Below the pieces are notes generated by a model. It saw nothing but the letters and a program-made list of their open reading frames with translations, was not told the origin of the DNA and made no database searches. From assembly GCA_949357655.1 (NCBI GenBank), contig CASHTG010000021.1:1-64000 (forward strand): a stretch of DNA of 64,000 nucleotides, read 5' to 3'. The translations under genes and the position numbers were made by a program. Source of the DNA: Parascedosporium putredinis (taxonomy: Eukaryota > Ascomycota > Sordariomycetes > Microascales > Microascaceae). Positions 48,131-59,110 of this stretch are shown here, piece by piece (positions within the stretch are counted from its first letter, which is position 1; every line of letters begins with the position of its first letter).

Positions 48131-50131
48131 CTTTTATTTCCTCATTTTCCGGTTTGTAATATTCCGGGTTGCTCTTTAGAATACCCAGTCCACATCTTTG
48201 GGGAGACAGCAGCGTAACTATGCTTTGCAAGTTTGTCTTACAGTCGCTAGCCTGGGGCGGTAGTGAGGCAAATTCATGAGAGAGAAAACCAGATTGACAC
48301 AGCGTACAGGCCCGAAGGAGCTGGGGGCCATATTCATCAAGGATTATTGGCCAGCAATGGATCGCCATGGATCGCAAAAGCTTCGCCACAGCGGCTACAC
48401 ACTGTTCATCCTTATTCAAGAAGGGGTCCGTCAAAGCCGAGATACTCATGGCTACAAGATCCTACAAATCTAGTAAGGAGGGAAACGCCATGGGCAAGGA
48501 AGGCAGAAAGAACATACTGGAAGGTGCTTCGCCGAACGGATTCCTAGCTCAGCAGCGATTGTTTCTGCTTGGCGAAATACAAAACTTATGGCCTCGGAAT
48601 CCTGGGAAAGATGCGAGTATGACGGCAGCAAGGCATCCCTTAGCAAGCGGTCCAAGAGCTTCCGTTTTAAAGAAGAACCGACAGCATCTTCGGTTGGGAT
48701 ACAAGCTAGCGAGATTATTGCCCTGTAGGCCATTGTCGCCATATGAGAATATTCAGCTGCGGCAGTGTGAGTGGGTGGCAAGAGGTGGAGTACTGGAAAA
48801 ATCACGTCTTCCAAAACGGAAACGGCGCCACTCTTGACGAGAACTTGTGAAGGGCACTTTGAGATGAACATCTCTACCAGGTGAAGACCTTGACTCTTAA
48901 TCTCGGTGAGCGTGTCCTCTAAAAGGGCCAACAAGAGAGGTAAGTATAGGGGCCAGTTCTTCCCTATGAGCTTATCCTAGCAAGGTGTCAGAAGCCTTCT
49001 ATTCATTTCAGTGGTGAATGGAAAGGAGTTCATCTACGTTAGACTCGGCGATTGCCCACTGGAAAAGAGGAAATATGGGACTATTGCCTGTCCAGGACAC
49101 CACATCTGACTTCGCGAGGGGCTGGATACCTCCGCCAGTTCCGAATTGTGCGATGCGTTCCGCAGATGACAGTTTGAGGGATCGTCGGAAGTCAAGATAT
49201 GGCTTGATTATGTCGCCCAAAATAGTCGATACGATGAAGGTATCCTTGTCATGGCTGGAAAAGTGACAGTCTAGTGTCCGCGATGCAAGGAGGGCAGCTG
49301 AGTGGTTCGACCATGTGGCGGCAGGATCTGTGTACGCGACTATGGCTATTATATCGTCTGTTCTCAAGCAAAACTCGGGGCATGGTCTAAGTCTTTCAAT
49401 AGCTGAGAGAGAAAGCTCTGCTAAGCCCGCACTCTCAGCATCAGATTTCCGGGATAGGAATGTGATGAAAAACGTAATAGTGCTTGGAAGATCTATAAAT
49501 TTCTGAAAAGATGAAGGCTCTAAACTCTTCACTTGTTCTGAAAGGGCCTGAAGAGACTAGAGCATTACTTATTAGTATAGGGCCAACTTGGAATTAAGTT
49601 AGGCGACCATAGCATACATGAGCCTGTTCGTTTCCAGTTAGCTTAGATATATAGCATCGGAACCTCAGGAAGGTCGGTTCTAATTGAGAGGCATCTATTA
49701 GTGGCAGCTCCCCGCGGATGTAGTAGTCGCCCAGCGAACTTGCCAACGGGCACAGAATCTGGTACTATTTCCGATGGCCTTGAACTGGCCTGTGCATCTT
49801 GTTCCAGCATTGTTATATCTAGAGGAGCAACCCGCTCGCAGAAAACGTTAAACTCGGGTTTGCTCTAATAGTTCGGGTGCCGATGCTAGAGATAGTAGAC
49901 AACGCGGCTGTCCTGGTGTTGTACACTTGAGAAGATCAAGCGCAGTGCAGCCCCGATCAAAGGCCACCAGCCTTCACAATGTTGTGTTGTAGCTTTGCTG
50001 GACCACCAGCTGGCTATTAGAGAACCAGTTGGTACGCTGTGCGTGGACCTGTTGGCGGTCCAGGGCTGACTGGAGCACCACTGTTGGTGGGAGAGGACAC
50101 TGGCGTGACTGGTTATAATGGAATGGATCAT
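48108..50131 (-). CDS. Tti2-like subunit of the TTT (Tel2-Tti1-Tti2) complex
   Basis: TTT is a co-chaperone needed for the stability of PIKK kinases such as TOR, ATM and ATR. Helical-repeat frames run from about 49850 down to 48108. They include LGDYYIRGELPLIDASQLEP, ALLASRTLDCHF, a DIIKPYLDFRRSLKLSSAER stretch, FPLFQWAIAESNVDELLS, and after a join WPLYLPLLLALLEDTLTEIK, then GLHLVEMFISKCPSQVL. This order resembles Tti2. A clean 49-nt intron lies near 48455-48503 and another near 49555-49615. Missing bases are likely near 49735 and between 48935 and 49008. The 5' end is uncertain: the frame upstream of 49860 is weak and the true start may lie inside it. Confidence 0.55.
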
Positions 50132-50795
50132 TAGTTGACGTGGATTTGATTGATCAATGGTTGATGTTCCAACAATTGAAACTTGAGTTCAAAATTTATG
50201 ACATATCTTTTAAAAAATATGGGTTATAAATATCATGTTTTGTATACTCTACAATATAGTAGGTAATCATTAACTAGATTTATATGGTCTAGTCTTATTA
50301 GTTCAAGTAGCATCGTCTTACTAGTTAAACACGGATTTTTATTTGAATTTATGTTCTTATTTTTATCTCAGTTCTTGATAACTATATCCTCGTAATGATT
50401 TAAAAAGTCCGCTTCTCTTCATAAGTAGGCTATTAGCTAGCTCGAATAGCCGTGGATTTTGTGCGAGTCCAGTTTTCTTAACTTCCTGCAAGTTGGCTCA
50501 TGCTTATTGTTTTGCTCCATGATTGGGTGAGGAAGCGATCAATGCTGAGAAACCCAGCGCGCTCCGGTTTGCATCTCTTAATGGGCTTTCCGGATACCAG
50601 CATAACGGTTGCCTAGGCACCTTCCCTTTCGACACCTCTCTTGGCAACAATGCCCAGCTTGACGCAACAGATATCAAGCGTCTATTGATTGCGAACCCTT
50701 CTCTTCTTTATATGTTCGCATCAACGCCTGCCTATCCTAAGAACTATTTTTGAATTATCGGGGATCTAACCTGGCACTCTTCGTCTTTGCTTCCC
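50132..50795. other. Intergenic, moderately AT-rich
   Basis: A divergent flank of the TTI2-like gene and the unknown gene. An open frame at 50523-50753 begins with TTG and has no recognisable motif. Confidence 0.45.
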
Positions 50796-51841
50796 ATGTC
50801 TAGTCATGGCTCGGCGATCATGGCGGAGAAGATTATGATCGAGAGTGGCCACACTACGGCCTCAACCACCTCACAACAAGATCTATCTGAGCTTCCTGCC
50901 AGTGACACGCTCCTCCCGGATCGATCAGTGACCCCCACCATATTCGGGCCCCACGACTCATATTTCAAGACTGGACAGTCAACAGCGAAGCAGGGGCGAG
51001 CGTCAGGTTTATCCCGGACTGCCAAAGGTTGATTACCAACTTTACTCTCCTCCCTTGTTTGAGCTGTCGCCAGACTGTACCACCCTGTCATCAAAGGCAC
51101 AATATTTAAGCGCATCTACGACGGCCTTGGTCGACCTAGTTCACAGCCAAGCCAGCGTGCCACCCAAACCCCAGATACACATCATTGGCTCTCGAGGCAG
51201 AAAAGTTGATTTCGATATTAAATTCAATCTAATGAGTACTATTTTCCCGGAAAACACCAATCAGCGCATGGACTACATTCGCTGCGTGGCGAACGGGGAG
51301 GTAGCTTATCGTGGAGGCTTGAAGCCGGATGTCCTCCCTGAAGTAGGTGATAGCAGTGTTGAGGAATGGTGCCGACGATTCATTGAGGATCCTGCGCAGG
51401 TCAAATCATTTACCTTGAATAGGGTAGTTGCCAACCTCGACACACCCTGGATTGAAGGCCAACTTCGCAGCCTGATCGCCTCGACCGGCTACAAAGGTGT
51501 GGTGACAGTGACGTTTCCAGTAACGCACGCCCGTGTCGTGATACAAACGCCGGACAGAGTCAATCGATTTTTACTAGCGTTACGACCTTGTTCTCGGGGA
51601 AGAACAAGTATGAGGTTGTACAAGCAGTGTGGCCTTTGCTACATCTAGAAACGGGACGGACGGGCGACGATGTATCGTACAAAGCGAGGCCACCTGGTGG
51701 AAAGAATGGAAAGATTCTTTGAGGTATGCTGTTGCCACCAAAAGACGCGGTTGGGTTACCAACGAAGACAAGCTAGAGGCTCTCATGGAAGGAAAGGGGA
51801 AGGGGGTGGCTGTAGTTGACTGGGGGCCAGATATCGAGTAG
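50796..51841 (+). CDS. Unrecognised protein, probably a conserved fungal gene
   Basis: I do not recognise a family. Three frames follow one another and look like a single protein broken by missing bases near 51001, 51570 and 51631. The first part is rich in serine and threonine (TTASTTSQQDLSELPASD). The middle is more ordered (QIHIIGSRGRKVDFDIKFNL; YRGGLKPDVLPE; VEEWCRRFIEDPAQVK) with predicted strand-helix alternation. The end (KYEVVQAVWPFATSRNGTD; TWWKEWKDSLRYAVATKRRG; VAVVDWGPDIE) has a tryptophan-rich basic segment. There is no signal peptide or membrane segment. The codon texture is like that of its neighbours. The start at 50796 is the first ATG in the first frame and is tentative. Confidence 0.5.
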
Positions 51842-52416
51842 CTGACATGCGGGGAATAGCCGCGAGCAGGCTGCTGGCCTTGGGAGAAGGGGCAACCAGG
51901 TGGAGGCTCATTTGACTCTTGCAACACATCTATGCCATTTTTGAAAGTTCTTCCTAATTTTATTACTGGGCAGAGTACTTGCAGTTGAAGAGGTTTTGTT
52001 GGTAGGTGGATGGTGGTGGAGGAGTCAGAAAAATGTGGGGTTCGGCGGGGAGTCATCGCGTGAGGGAAGCTCGATCTTGGACTCGATTTCGCGGGGATAC
52101 CACGCGATTTACTAAGTTCCAAATATTTTGAAAGCTCGGCGGTGAAGCCATAGTATGTTAGCTTTCAAAACCCAGCCACGAATGTGTTGATCTCTAGATC
52201 TATACCATCATATTTTAAGAGGGGAAATGCCCCTTTCTCAAATGTGTGGTGCATCAGGCAGCCACGGATCTTCTAGCCTCTCCTTGCCTCACATCTCAGC
52301 AGAAGGGGCTTTTGCAATATATATAGCCTTCTCCTGTGATTGCGCCGTCACTCATCTTCGCCAAAACAACCGTTTTCCACCCTTCCCATAATTCCCGCAT
52401 CGCGTCCCTACCGACA
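51842..52416. other. Intergenic, upstream of the RNA repair fusion gene
   Basis: About 575 bp between co-directional genes. The reading frame of the next gene stays open upstream to 52336, but only with a GTG codon. No other feature is seen. Confidence 0.5.
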
Positions 52417-55400
52417 ATGGCCCAAAAATTCCCCGTTAACTGTTGGGATACAGCTCTCTGCCTCGTCCCACCGAGGTCTATCTGTCATCCTGTTGAGGCA
52501 TTGAGATCGATGTACGACCCAGCATATCAGCTGTGGCCACCCCATATCAATCTTATCTATCCTTTCGTCCCAGTTGCGGCTCTTGACCAAGCAATGGATA
52601 AAATTTTGGCCCATTTCAAAACGGACAGCCCCTCGCTCGGATCAACTTCTATTCACATAAGCCTAGATTCCGTTGGCGAATTTGCACATAAACACTCGAA
52701 AACTATCTATATGTACGACAGTAATCCCACCCATACTGAGGCCTTGGTGGCACTTCGTCTTGCCATCCTGCAAGCGCTGGGAATCCAGGATCTTAACAGA
52801 GACTCCCAGATGCATATGTCAATAGCTTCTGTAAACGCCAAGGATGTGGATATGGGGAATATAATTTTCGAAAAGGTGCGGCTCTCGCCAGCAATAACGT
52901 GGTCAGCGGACCGGCTAGTGGTTCTCAGAAGGATTACAGGTCCGTCTTCAACAAAGATGCAATTCTGGAAATGCATGGACCTGAAGCCGCCAGCAATTTC
53001 TTGTGAACCCGGAAACATGCACTGGCAAAGTCACGACGCCATGCATGAATTCGGGCCACCGCTGGCCGTGCCGCGCAAAACATATGAGTATTGTGATATC
53101 CAGCAAAGATGGACCGTCATGAAATCAGCCTCGGGAAACCCCAAGAACATGCCAGATGCCCTGGTAGTCGCATCTTATAATGTTCTGGCTGAATTCACCT
53201 GGCCACCTTGCCAAGATCGATATCCGTCCTTAATTCAGAATCTGCTGGCGAAAACGGCACAATCGGACATAATCGTCCTCGAAGAAGTTACAGATGACTT
53301 TCTATCCACTCTCCTGAGAGATGGCCGGATCCGCGTACAATACCCCATCTCAAGTCACGGCCCACCTGAGCAGGATGATCTCGAGCCTCTTCCTAGCCTC
53401 CTCAACCAAGTGGTCCTATCACGGATACCTTTCAGCTGGGAGCAACTCCCGTTGAAGAGATGTCACAAAACTTCTGTCATTGCAAATTTCCAGGGCCTGG
53501 AAGCTCCAGGTGAACGTTCCCTGATTCTCGCAACATGTCACCTCTCGCGGGGCCTTACAGACGGTGCTGTCACAGCGAAACTAGCAGAACTACAAAGGAT
53601 AACGGACCATCTTAGGAACCGATGGGGAGATCACCCGTGGATTATAGCGGGAGACTTTAACATTGCCACATCCCAAATAACGATAAGGACTGCTCTAGAG
53701 AATAGGGCTGTTTCAAAGCAGCTCATGGCACGCATGTGCTCCATAGACGATGTCATGCGTGGTTTTGGTTTGATCGATGCCTGGATGCTCGCAAGGTGCG
53801 GGGCGGGCGAGTCTTCAGATGACCTGCGCCATTATAAAGATGTCTGGGATTCATTTGAAGGAGAACAGGGAGCCACCTTTGATCCAACCGAGAACGACCT
53901 CGCGGCAAAGACGGTCGGCGATGGGGCCAGTAACCGTCCTCAGAGGTATGATAGAATCTTCGTCAAGCCGCGAAAGGCGTTTACCGTTGCTGGGTTCAAC
54001 ATTTTTGGGTTCCCCTCTGAGGGAGGGTTTGAAGGCCAGCCGCGTATCACTACCGCAAGCGATCATTGGGGAATCAGGTGCTTGCTTCGTGGACCTACCT
54101 CTTCATCTACGCTTGATAGCTCGGGAGGATCGCTCCCCCATATGCGCCCTGTTCTCATAAAACATTGCGGGCCCGGGCTGGACGATCCGGAGGTCTTACG
54201 GACCCACCTTCGAAATCTCGGCAGCTTTCCCACAGAAATAGACGAGATCGTTCGCAGCCAGGCGTTTGCGACACTAGAATCCACCATAATGGATGCTTTT
54301 GGAAGAAGCCAGCCCTCTAATAGCCAGACCGAGTGGAAAATGTCGTTGGTTGTAGCAGTGGTTGGTTCCTATGCCCTAGGCACCTGGGATAAGGATTCGG
54401 ATATCGATTGCCTCTGCATTGGGCCTTTCAGTTCACAGAGTTTCTTTTCCGTCGTTATCCCTTACTTCCGGCGGTCAGGGAGATTAAGATCATGCGAAGG
54501 GTGAAAGCCAATACTGGGTTCATGCTCGAACTTGAGGTTCACGAGATACGAGTCGACCTCCAGTACTGTGGAGCCGCGTCAATAGCAGAAAGGTAACGTA
54601 ACCTGTGATTTTGGGTATTGCAGATCTCCCTTTCGGTAGTAGGACTGACCCATACTCTAGTTGGCCTCACATCCTGAAACGTCCTCTGAAAGACCCAGCA
54701 TTCGCTCTTCCTTCCCAAGTTTTACTCAAATTAAAACCGGCAAGAGATGCGGCGTATCTCAAGAGGTCAATCCCGGATCTAGCTCAATTTCGTCTAGGTT
54801 ATATGCTCATCAAAGCGTGGGCAAAGAGTAATGGCATTTACGCCGCGAAGTTCGGATTCTTGGGCGGAATTCATATCGCCTCTATGTTGGTCCCAATCTG
54901 TAAGGCCTTGCGGCTTTCTCATTCTTCTATCTCTGTGCCTGACGTGATCACAACATTTTTCGACTATTACTCAGGATTGGATTGGAAGCATCAAATAATT
55001 TTTGACCCGTTCTTTCACAAATCTCTCAAATATAACAGAACCTCTAGAGAGGCCATGTGCATTCTTGGGTGGCATGGGCCTTCGCTTAATACTGCTTTAG
55101 CAGCGTCACTGTCTACGGCTAGGATTATATCGCAGGAAATCCAGCGAGCTAACTGCCTTATCTCGGAGACGGGGATGACATGGCCACGGTTCTTGGGCAC
55201 CGAGATAATTGATGGAAGCGGCGAATCGGTTGCGCAAGGCCACAGTAATGCAACCTCCTTTCTTGAGAACTTCAAAAGCTATGCGAAGATTGAGGTTCAT
55301 TACTGGGGTCCCTCCCTGGCAAAAGGAAAGAGGTTTATTGGTTGGCTAGAGTCCCGCTGTGTGCAGATATTAGTGGGTGAGTCTGACTGAATCTCAGAAT

Positions 55401-56236
55401 ACATCTTCCGCCCTTTCTAGTGATGAATGTAGCTAATTGTGCCTCTTTCGGGTTTCATCTTAGATATCGACCGGCGCATCCCGGGGCTTTTGACCCGGAT
55501 ATGGCCTGCTAGATTTATTGAAGCCCAGCCGGAGATCGAAGCTCAACTAGGGACAAGGTGTGAGGAGGGTAACCCAGAATATCATGGGTGTATCCTAGTT
55601 GGGCTTGAGTGGGACGCTGTGGAAGATGGCCTGAGGACGAAAGCGGATCTAAGAGAAGCGAAAGCTACGCTATTGACGATCCTCGACGCATTTGAAAGCC
55701 GCATACGTGGAGACAGTACGTACTACGACGGGAAGGCCTGTTGGGTATCGACAAAACTAGTGCACCAAGGAGAAGTTAAGGGGCTTCAACTTGATACTCG
55801 ACAGTGGGCGGAGTACAGTGGCTTGGAGGACGACACCGATTCCGACTTCGGCGATGACTCTGATGGACTTGATGATGAGAATGAAGACGCGCAGGCTATA
55901 GATTCTCTAATTCACAGGCCGGCGCCGCTGCCTTGCGTTGGAATTAGCCAGGGTAAGCTGCGAACCGCTGCTGACGTTATCAACCGTCTACGGTGGGATG
56001 AAGCTCTGGATGCTGGAGACTTCGTTGTTGGTTATGAGGACAGGTTTGTCGGGATAAAAGAACGCCCCCTTGAGGATTGGACAGGCGAGCAAACTGATGA
56101 GGAATTCATTCCACAACACCGAATCCAGTATTTTAAGCGGAGGAGTGATGGCATGCGACTGTGGGACAGGAATTCCAGGACTGACCTCATATTCGGTAGT
56201 GGTGCGGACGGGCAACCAAAAACTGACCCTGAATAA
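52417..56236 (+). CDS. Four-domain RNA repair/processing protein: 2H phosphoesterase, EEP nuclease, poly(A)-polymerase-type nucleotidyltransferase, MJ1316 (DUF504)
   Basis: Domains in order. The 2H (LigT-like) phosphoesterase has WPPHINLIYPF (His43) and QMHMSIAS (His133). The endonuclease/exonuclease/phosphatase domain, residues about 248-557, has SYNVLAE, VLEEV, ATCHLS, the GDFN metal site (Asp413, Asn415), YDRIFV and ASDHWG. The Pol-beta nucleotidyltransferase has VVGSYALGTWDKDSDIDCL (Gly650-Ser651, Asp662, Asp664). A PAP-like central region follows (RLGYMLIKAWAKSNGIYAA; FFDYYSGLDWK; SFLENFKSYAKIEVHYWG). The MJ1316/DUF504 domain is at 55950-56210 (DVINRLRWDEAL; DFVVGYEDRF; RIQYFKRRSDGMRLWDR; IFGSG). 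Catalytic residues of all three enzymes are present. One G is missing near 54479, and the join near 54595-54630 is unclear; an intron lies at 55380-55464. MJ1316 is proposed in the literature to recognise cyclic-phosphate RNA ends; a joint role in RNA end repair is inferred. Confidence 0.8.
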
Positions 56237-56746
56237 GAAAGAGGGCCAGAGGCCCGGGGAGGGGCGAGACAATGGAACGTATGCCACATAGCGGGAAATG
56301 TAGAGTCTTGATCTCTAACCGAGTTTGACTTGTCATTCTGTCGTCGAAATGAGGTTCGGCGGCAAACAACTAATAGGTCACAGCCCATGAAGGGTTTGTT
56401 AGAGGGCCTTCAGCTAACGCCTGTATAACAGCAAGCACCATGTTGCGTGTATCTACTCGATGTGTGGCGTACGAAACGAGATCTCTTTTTGACATCGCTC
56501 ACGACCCTGCCGCTTGAGCCACGCGTCACCAAGTTGACCGCTTTGTTCCACGGCGGCGCTGATACTCCATTGATACTCGAGGACCGGCGTGGGATGGTAA
56601 AAATATACACAGGTCCAGAGGTCCCTGGGGATTTCATAGTTACGAGTCGCTTATTACACCATCGCCAATGGCTCCAAGTACCAATGTAGCTTCATAAAAG
56701 CCCTCCAACTAACAAGCGTTGACCTATGAGGCGAAGAGGTCGAAGG
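56237..56746. other. Convergent intergenic region with an unassigned ORF
   Basis: Between two converging stops. A plus-strand frame at 56447-56689 reads like protein (LEDRRGMVKIYTGPEVPGDF) but lacks a clear start; upstream it is preceded by an acceptor-like ATAACAG. It could be the end of a small gene or chance. Confidence 0.3.
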
Positions 56747-58702
56747 CTAGTAAAGGCTCATAAACACAGCAGAAATTGATGATTTGTCATACTTGACATG
56801 TTTGCCTTTTCCTTTGTCAATCTCATGATATCGGTCCCAGAAGCGATTGTAAAGAGGCTCAAGCATTTGTTGTATCGCTCGGGCGAAAATCTTGCGGACC
56901 TCTCTCTCCATACTGTAAGTCCGATGGCGGGAGATCATTTCATCGAAACTAGAGTTGAACGCCTGGAATTTCCCTTTTATGCTGTCCCTATCCTTGGTAG
57001 ATAGGCCTTTGAGAATAGAGGCAGAGTCTGCTTGACTTGAGGTCGGCCGTTGTGCACGGCTTGTGTGGATTACATCGAATAAGTGGGCTGATATGTCTTT
57101 GCATGTATCCGTATAAAGTGCGGTGGCCTTTTTCTCCACTGGTCGAGCATTGATATGCGAGACTCTAAAGGTGGAAGGAGGTCCGACTCACGGATCATGC
57201 GTTCGATAATGATCACGCAGTTACCTAGAAACACGCCCTGAACAGACTTCCCCTTAGGAGAGTGCCGGCCTTTTGATTTAGGGATGTTAAAAGAGCATCA
57301 AGGGTATCGGTGCAGTAGTTCGAGAAAATTTCTTTTCCATCAGCTCCGATGTCGAAAGTGGCAAGGCTTGGGGCGCGGTCGCCCCCACGTTTGCCTATAC
57401 CGCTAGATCTCCAGCCTCCATCGCCAAGAGAGATCATGATTCCAGAGATCGCACCGAGGAACTCCGCCATAGTTTGTAGCCTCTGCATGGTCTCCGAAAC
57501 GAGAGGGACTGGTGCACCATCCGGGGGAGGGTTTGGAGAGTAGAAGCCTTTCTCCGGACATCCTCTAGGATTTCGGTAAGTGATGCCTTTGCTGTCTCCC
57601 TGACGGGCTTAAGCGCCGCGGCAAGTGACGGTTTTAGTTCACCGGTTCTAGCTTCTATCCGGGTAGACAGGCTTGACATGACTTCTGTGATTTCGTAGGC
57701 TAGGAAACAGTCCGTATTGAGATGTGCCTTTACATGCGTATTGAGTTCTCGCAGAGTCCGGGCGAGCTCTGCCAGCGACGCCTGGCATACTGACTGGAAA
57801 AGAGGGCCCCATTCATCACGTGTAAAGATATTACATATGTTGTCATATTCAGCGAGGAACATGCCTTCTAAGGCGGCCGCGTAAGAGCCGATTGCGTTGG
57901 TACCGGCCCGATAGTTGGCATCAAGGGTTTTTTGCCGTCGTGACGCTTGCCGTCGCGAGATTGAGAGACTGGATAATAGATACGGGCTCCTAATATCTAC
58001 GTAAAGCTTACCGATAGATGCGTCCTGGGGGTCGAAACGCTAGACTGACGCAAAATGGCCGCCATAAAGGTATTGATTAGGCCTAGTCGCGCACATTTGT
58101 CCTGAGAAAGAACTGGGAAAGACTGGTCTTTCGTGATGAAGTTAAGGACTTCAATTTTTGCAGGCGTTTCTCCCTGAAGGAGCTTTTGGAAGTGGGACTC
58201 CAGCAAGTTATTGCCAAATTTGATGAGCCTAGTCAAGTCGGTCATTGTTTGTTGATTCGAGCGGAGGTTTGAGGCTTTCATGTCATTTAGAGATTTACTA
58301 AGTCTCTTCATTGATGCTAGGTAGTTCGAAAGCCCAATTTTATCAGGGCCAGCCCGGATGATTTGTTCTTCATCATTTTTGCTGTCCGCTGGTTGCCGAA
58401 GCCTCTCAATCGCGGAAATAACATTATCGATATCTGTAACATATTGAGGCCCGAGTCAGCTGTGTTTGTTAAGTGGCAAGAGAATTCACTTACTCTGGCT
58501 CAAGGTTTGTAGCTTCCTTGTCTCCCCCAAGGGGGCCAACCGCATCGCGCACACTTTTCCCACTGTCCTCGAGGCGACCAAGGCTGGCCTGGATTCTCTT
58601 CGTTAACTGTGCGGTTTTTTCGAGGCGTGAGTTTAGAACATCGACCTCTGCACGAGCTTCCTCGTCAGCTGCATGCCTCCCGCTTGGTATTGCTAAAGAC
58701 AT
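56747..58702 (-). CDS. EXO70: Exocyst complex subunit Exo70
   Basis: Exo70 anchors the exocyst to PI(4,5)P2 and Rho GTPases at sites of growth. The N-terminal coiled coil has EARAEVDVLNSRLEKTAQLT, then GKSVRDAVGPL. The middle has KLYVDIRSPYL, NAIGSYAAALEGMFLAEYDN and CNIFTRDEWGPLF. The C-terminal domain has KGLSTKDRDSIKGKFQAFN, then FDEMISRHRTY, LEPLYNRFWDRYHEIDKGKG and KYDKSSISAVF, a very typical end. Missing bases near 58526 (C run), 57930 (T run) and 57131 (T run) break the frame, and one more probably lies near 57510. Introns lie near 58440-58490 and about 57140-57225. It is divergent from MCM3 with 408 bp between starts. Confidence 0.87.
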
Positions 58703-58916
58703 TCGTCGCGTCGTTGCCAGGGGTTTTGTGGCGTTAATGGCTACGAACTACCTTCAGTTTGCTGGTATCGGGTTGGGGCAGAAGCTTCGAGTCCAAGGAT
58801 ATAAAGCGAAGGGAATACCGAGGTGTAATAAACTGGTCTCTGATTGTTGATTTCAGTCATTGCTGACTGGAACACCTATTTATCCGATGTTGACCCCCAA
58901 GAGGGAGGAGCACTTA

Positions 58917-58922
58917 ACGCGT
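58917..58922. promoter_or_regulatory. MluI cell-cycle box 1 (ACGCGT)
   Basis: Exact MCB hexamer 189 bp upstream of the MCM3 start. MBF (Mbp1-Swi6) is known to drive replication genes through this element in fungi. Confidence 0.5.
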
Positions 58923-58940
58923 TGTCCTCAAAGAGTCTCG

Positions 58941-58946
58941 ACGCGT
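58941..58946. promoter_or_regulatory. MluI cell-cycle box 2 (ACGCGT)
   Basis: Second exact hexamer, 24 bp from the first and 165 bp from the MCM3 start. It is followed by GAAA, which fits the extended MCB/SCB-type context. Confidence 0.5.
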
Positions 58947-59110
58947 GAAACCTTGCCCCTCAATTCGGCCCTGTCGTTTTTACAACCACCTTGGAAGAGC
59001 TTTGGTTTGATCCCCACTCGTTGCGATCTCACAATTGCAGACATACGCACCTATACTTATATCGAACACATATTTTGAGGCCTTGTCTGCCTCCCTTTTT
59101 CTTTGGCACA

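Larger units (their letters stand above)
58703..59110. promoter_or_regulatory. Divergent EXO70/MCM3 promoter region
   Basis: Contains two MluI cell-cycle boxes, listed separately, closer to MCM3. Plus-strand ORFs here are short and unconvincing. Confidence 0.5.

Noticed and set aside
50523..50753. 76-codon frame before the unknown gene
   Set aside because: It has only a TTG at its beginning, no motif, and the next ATG upstream is followed at once by a stop.
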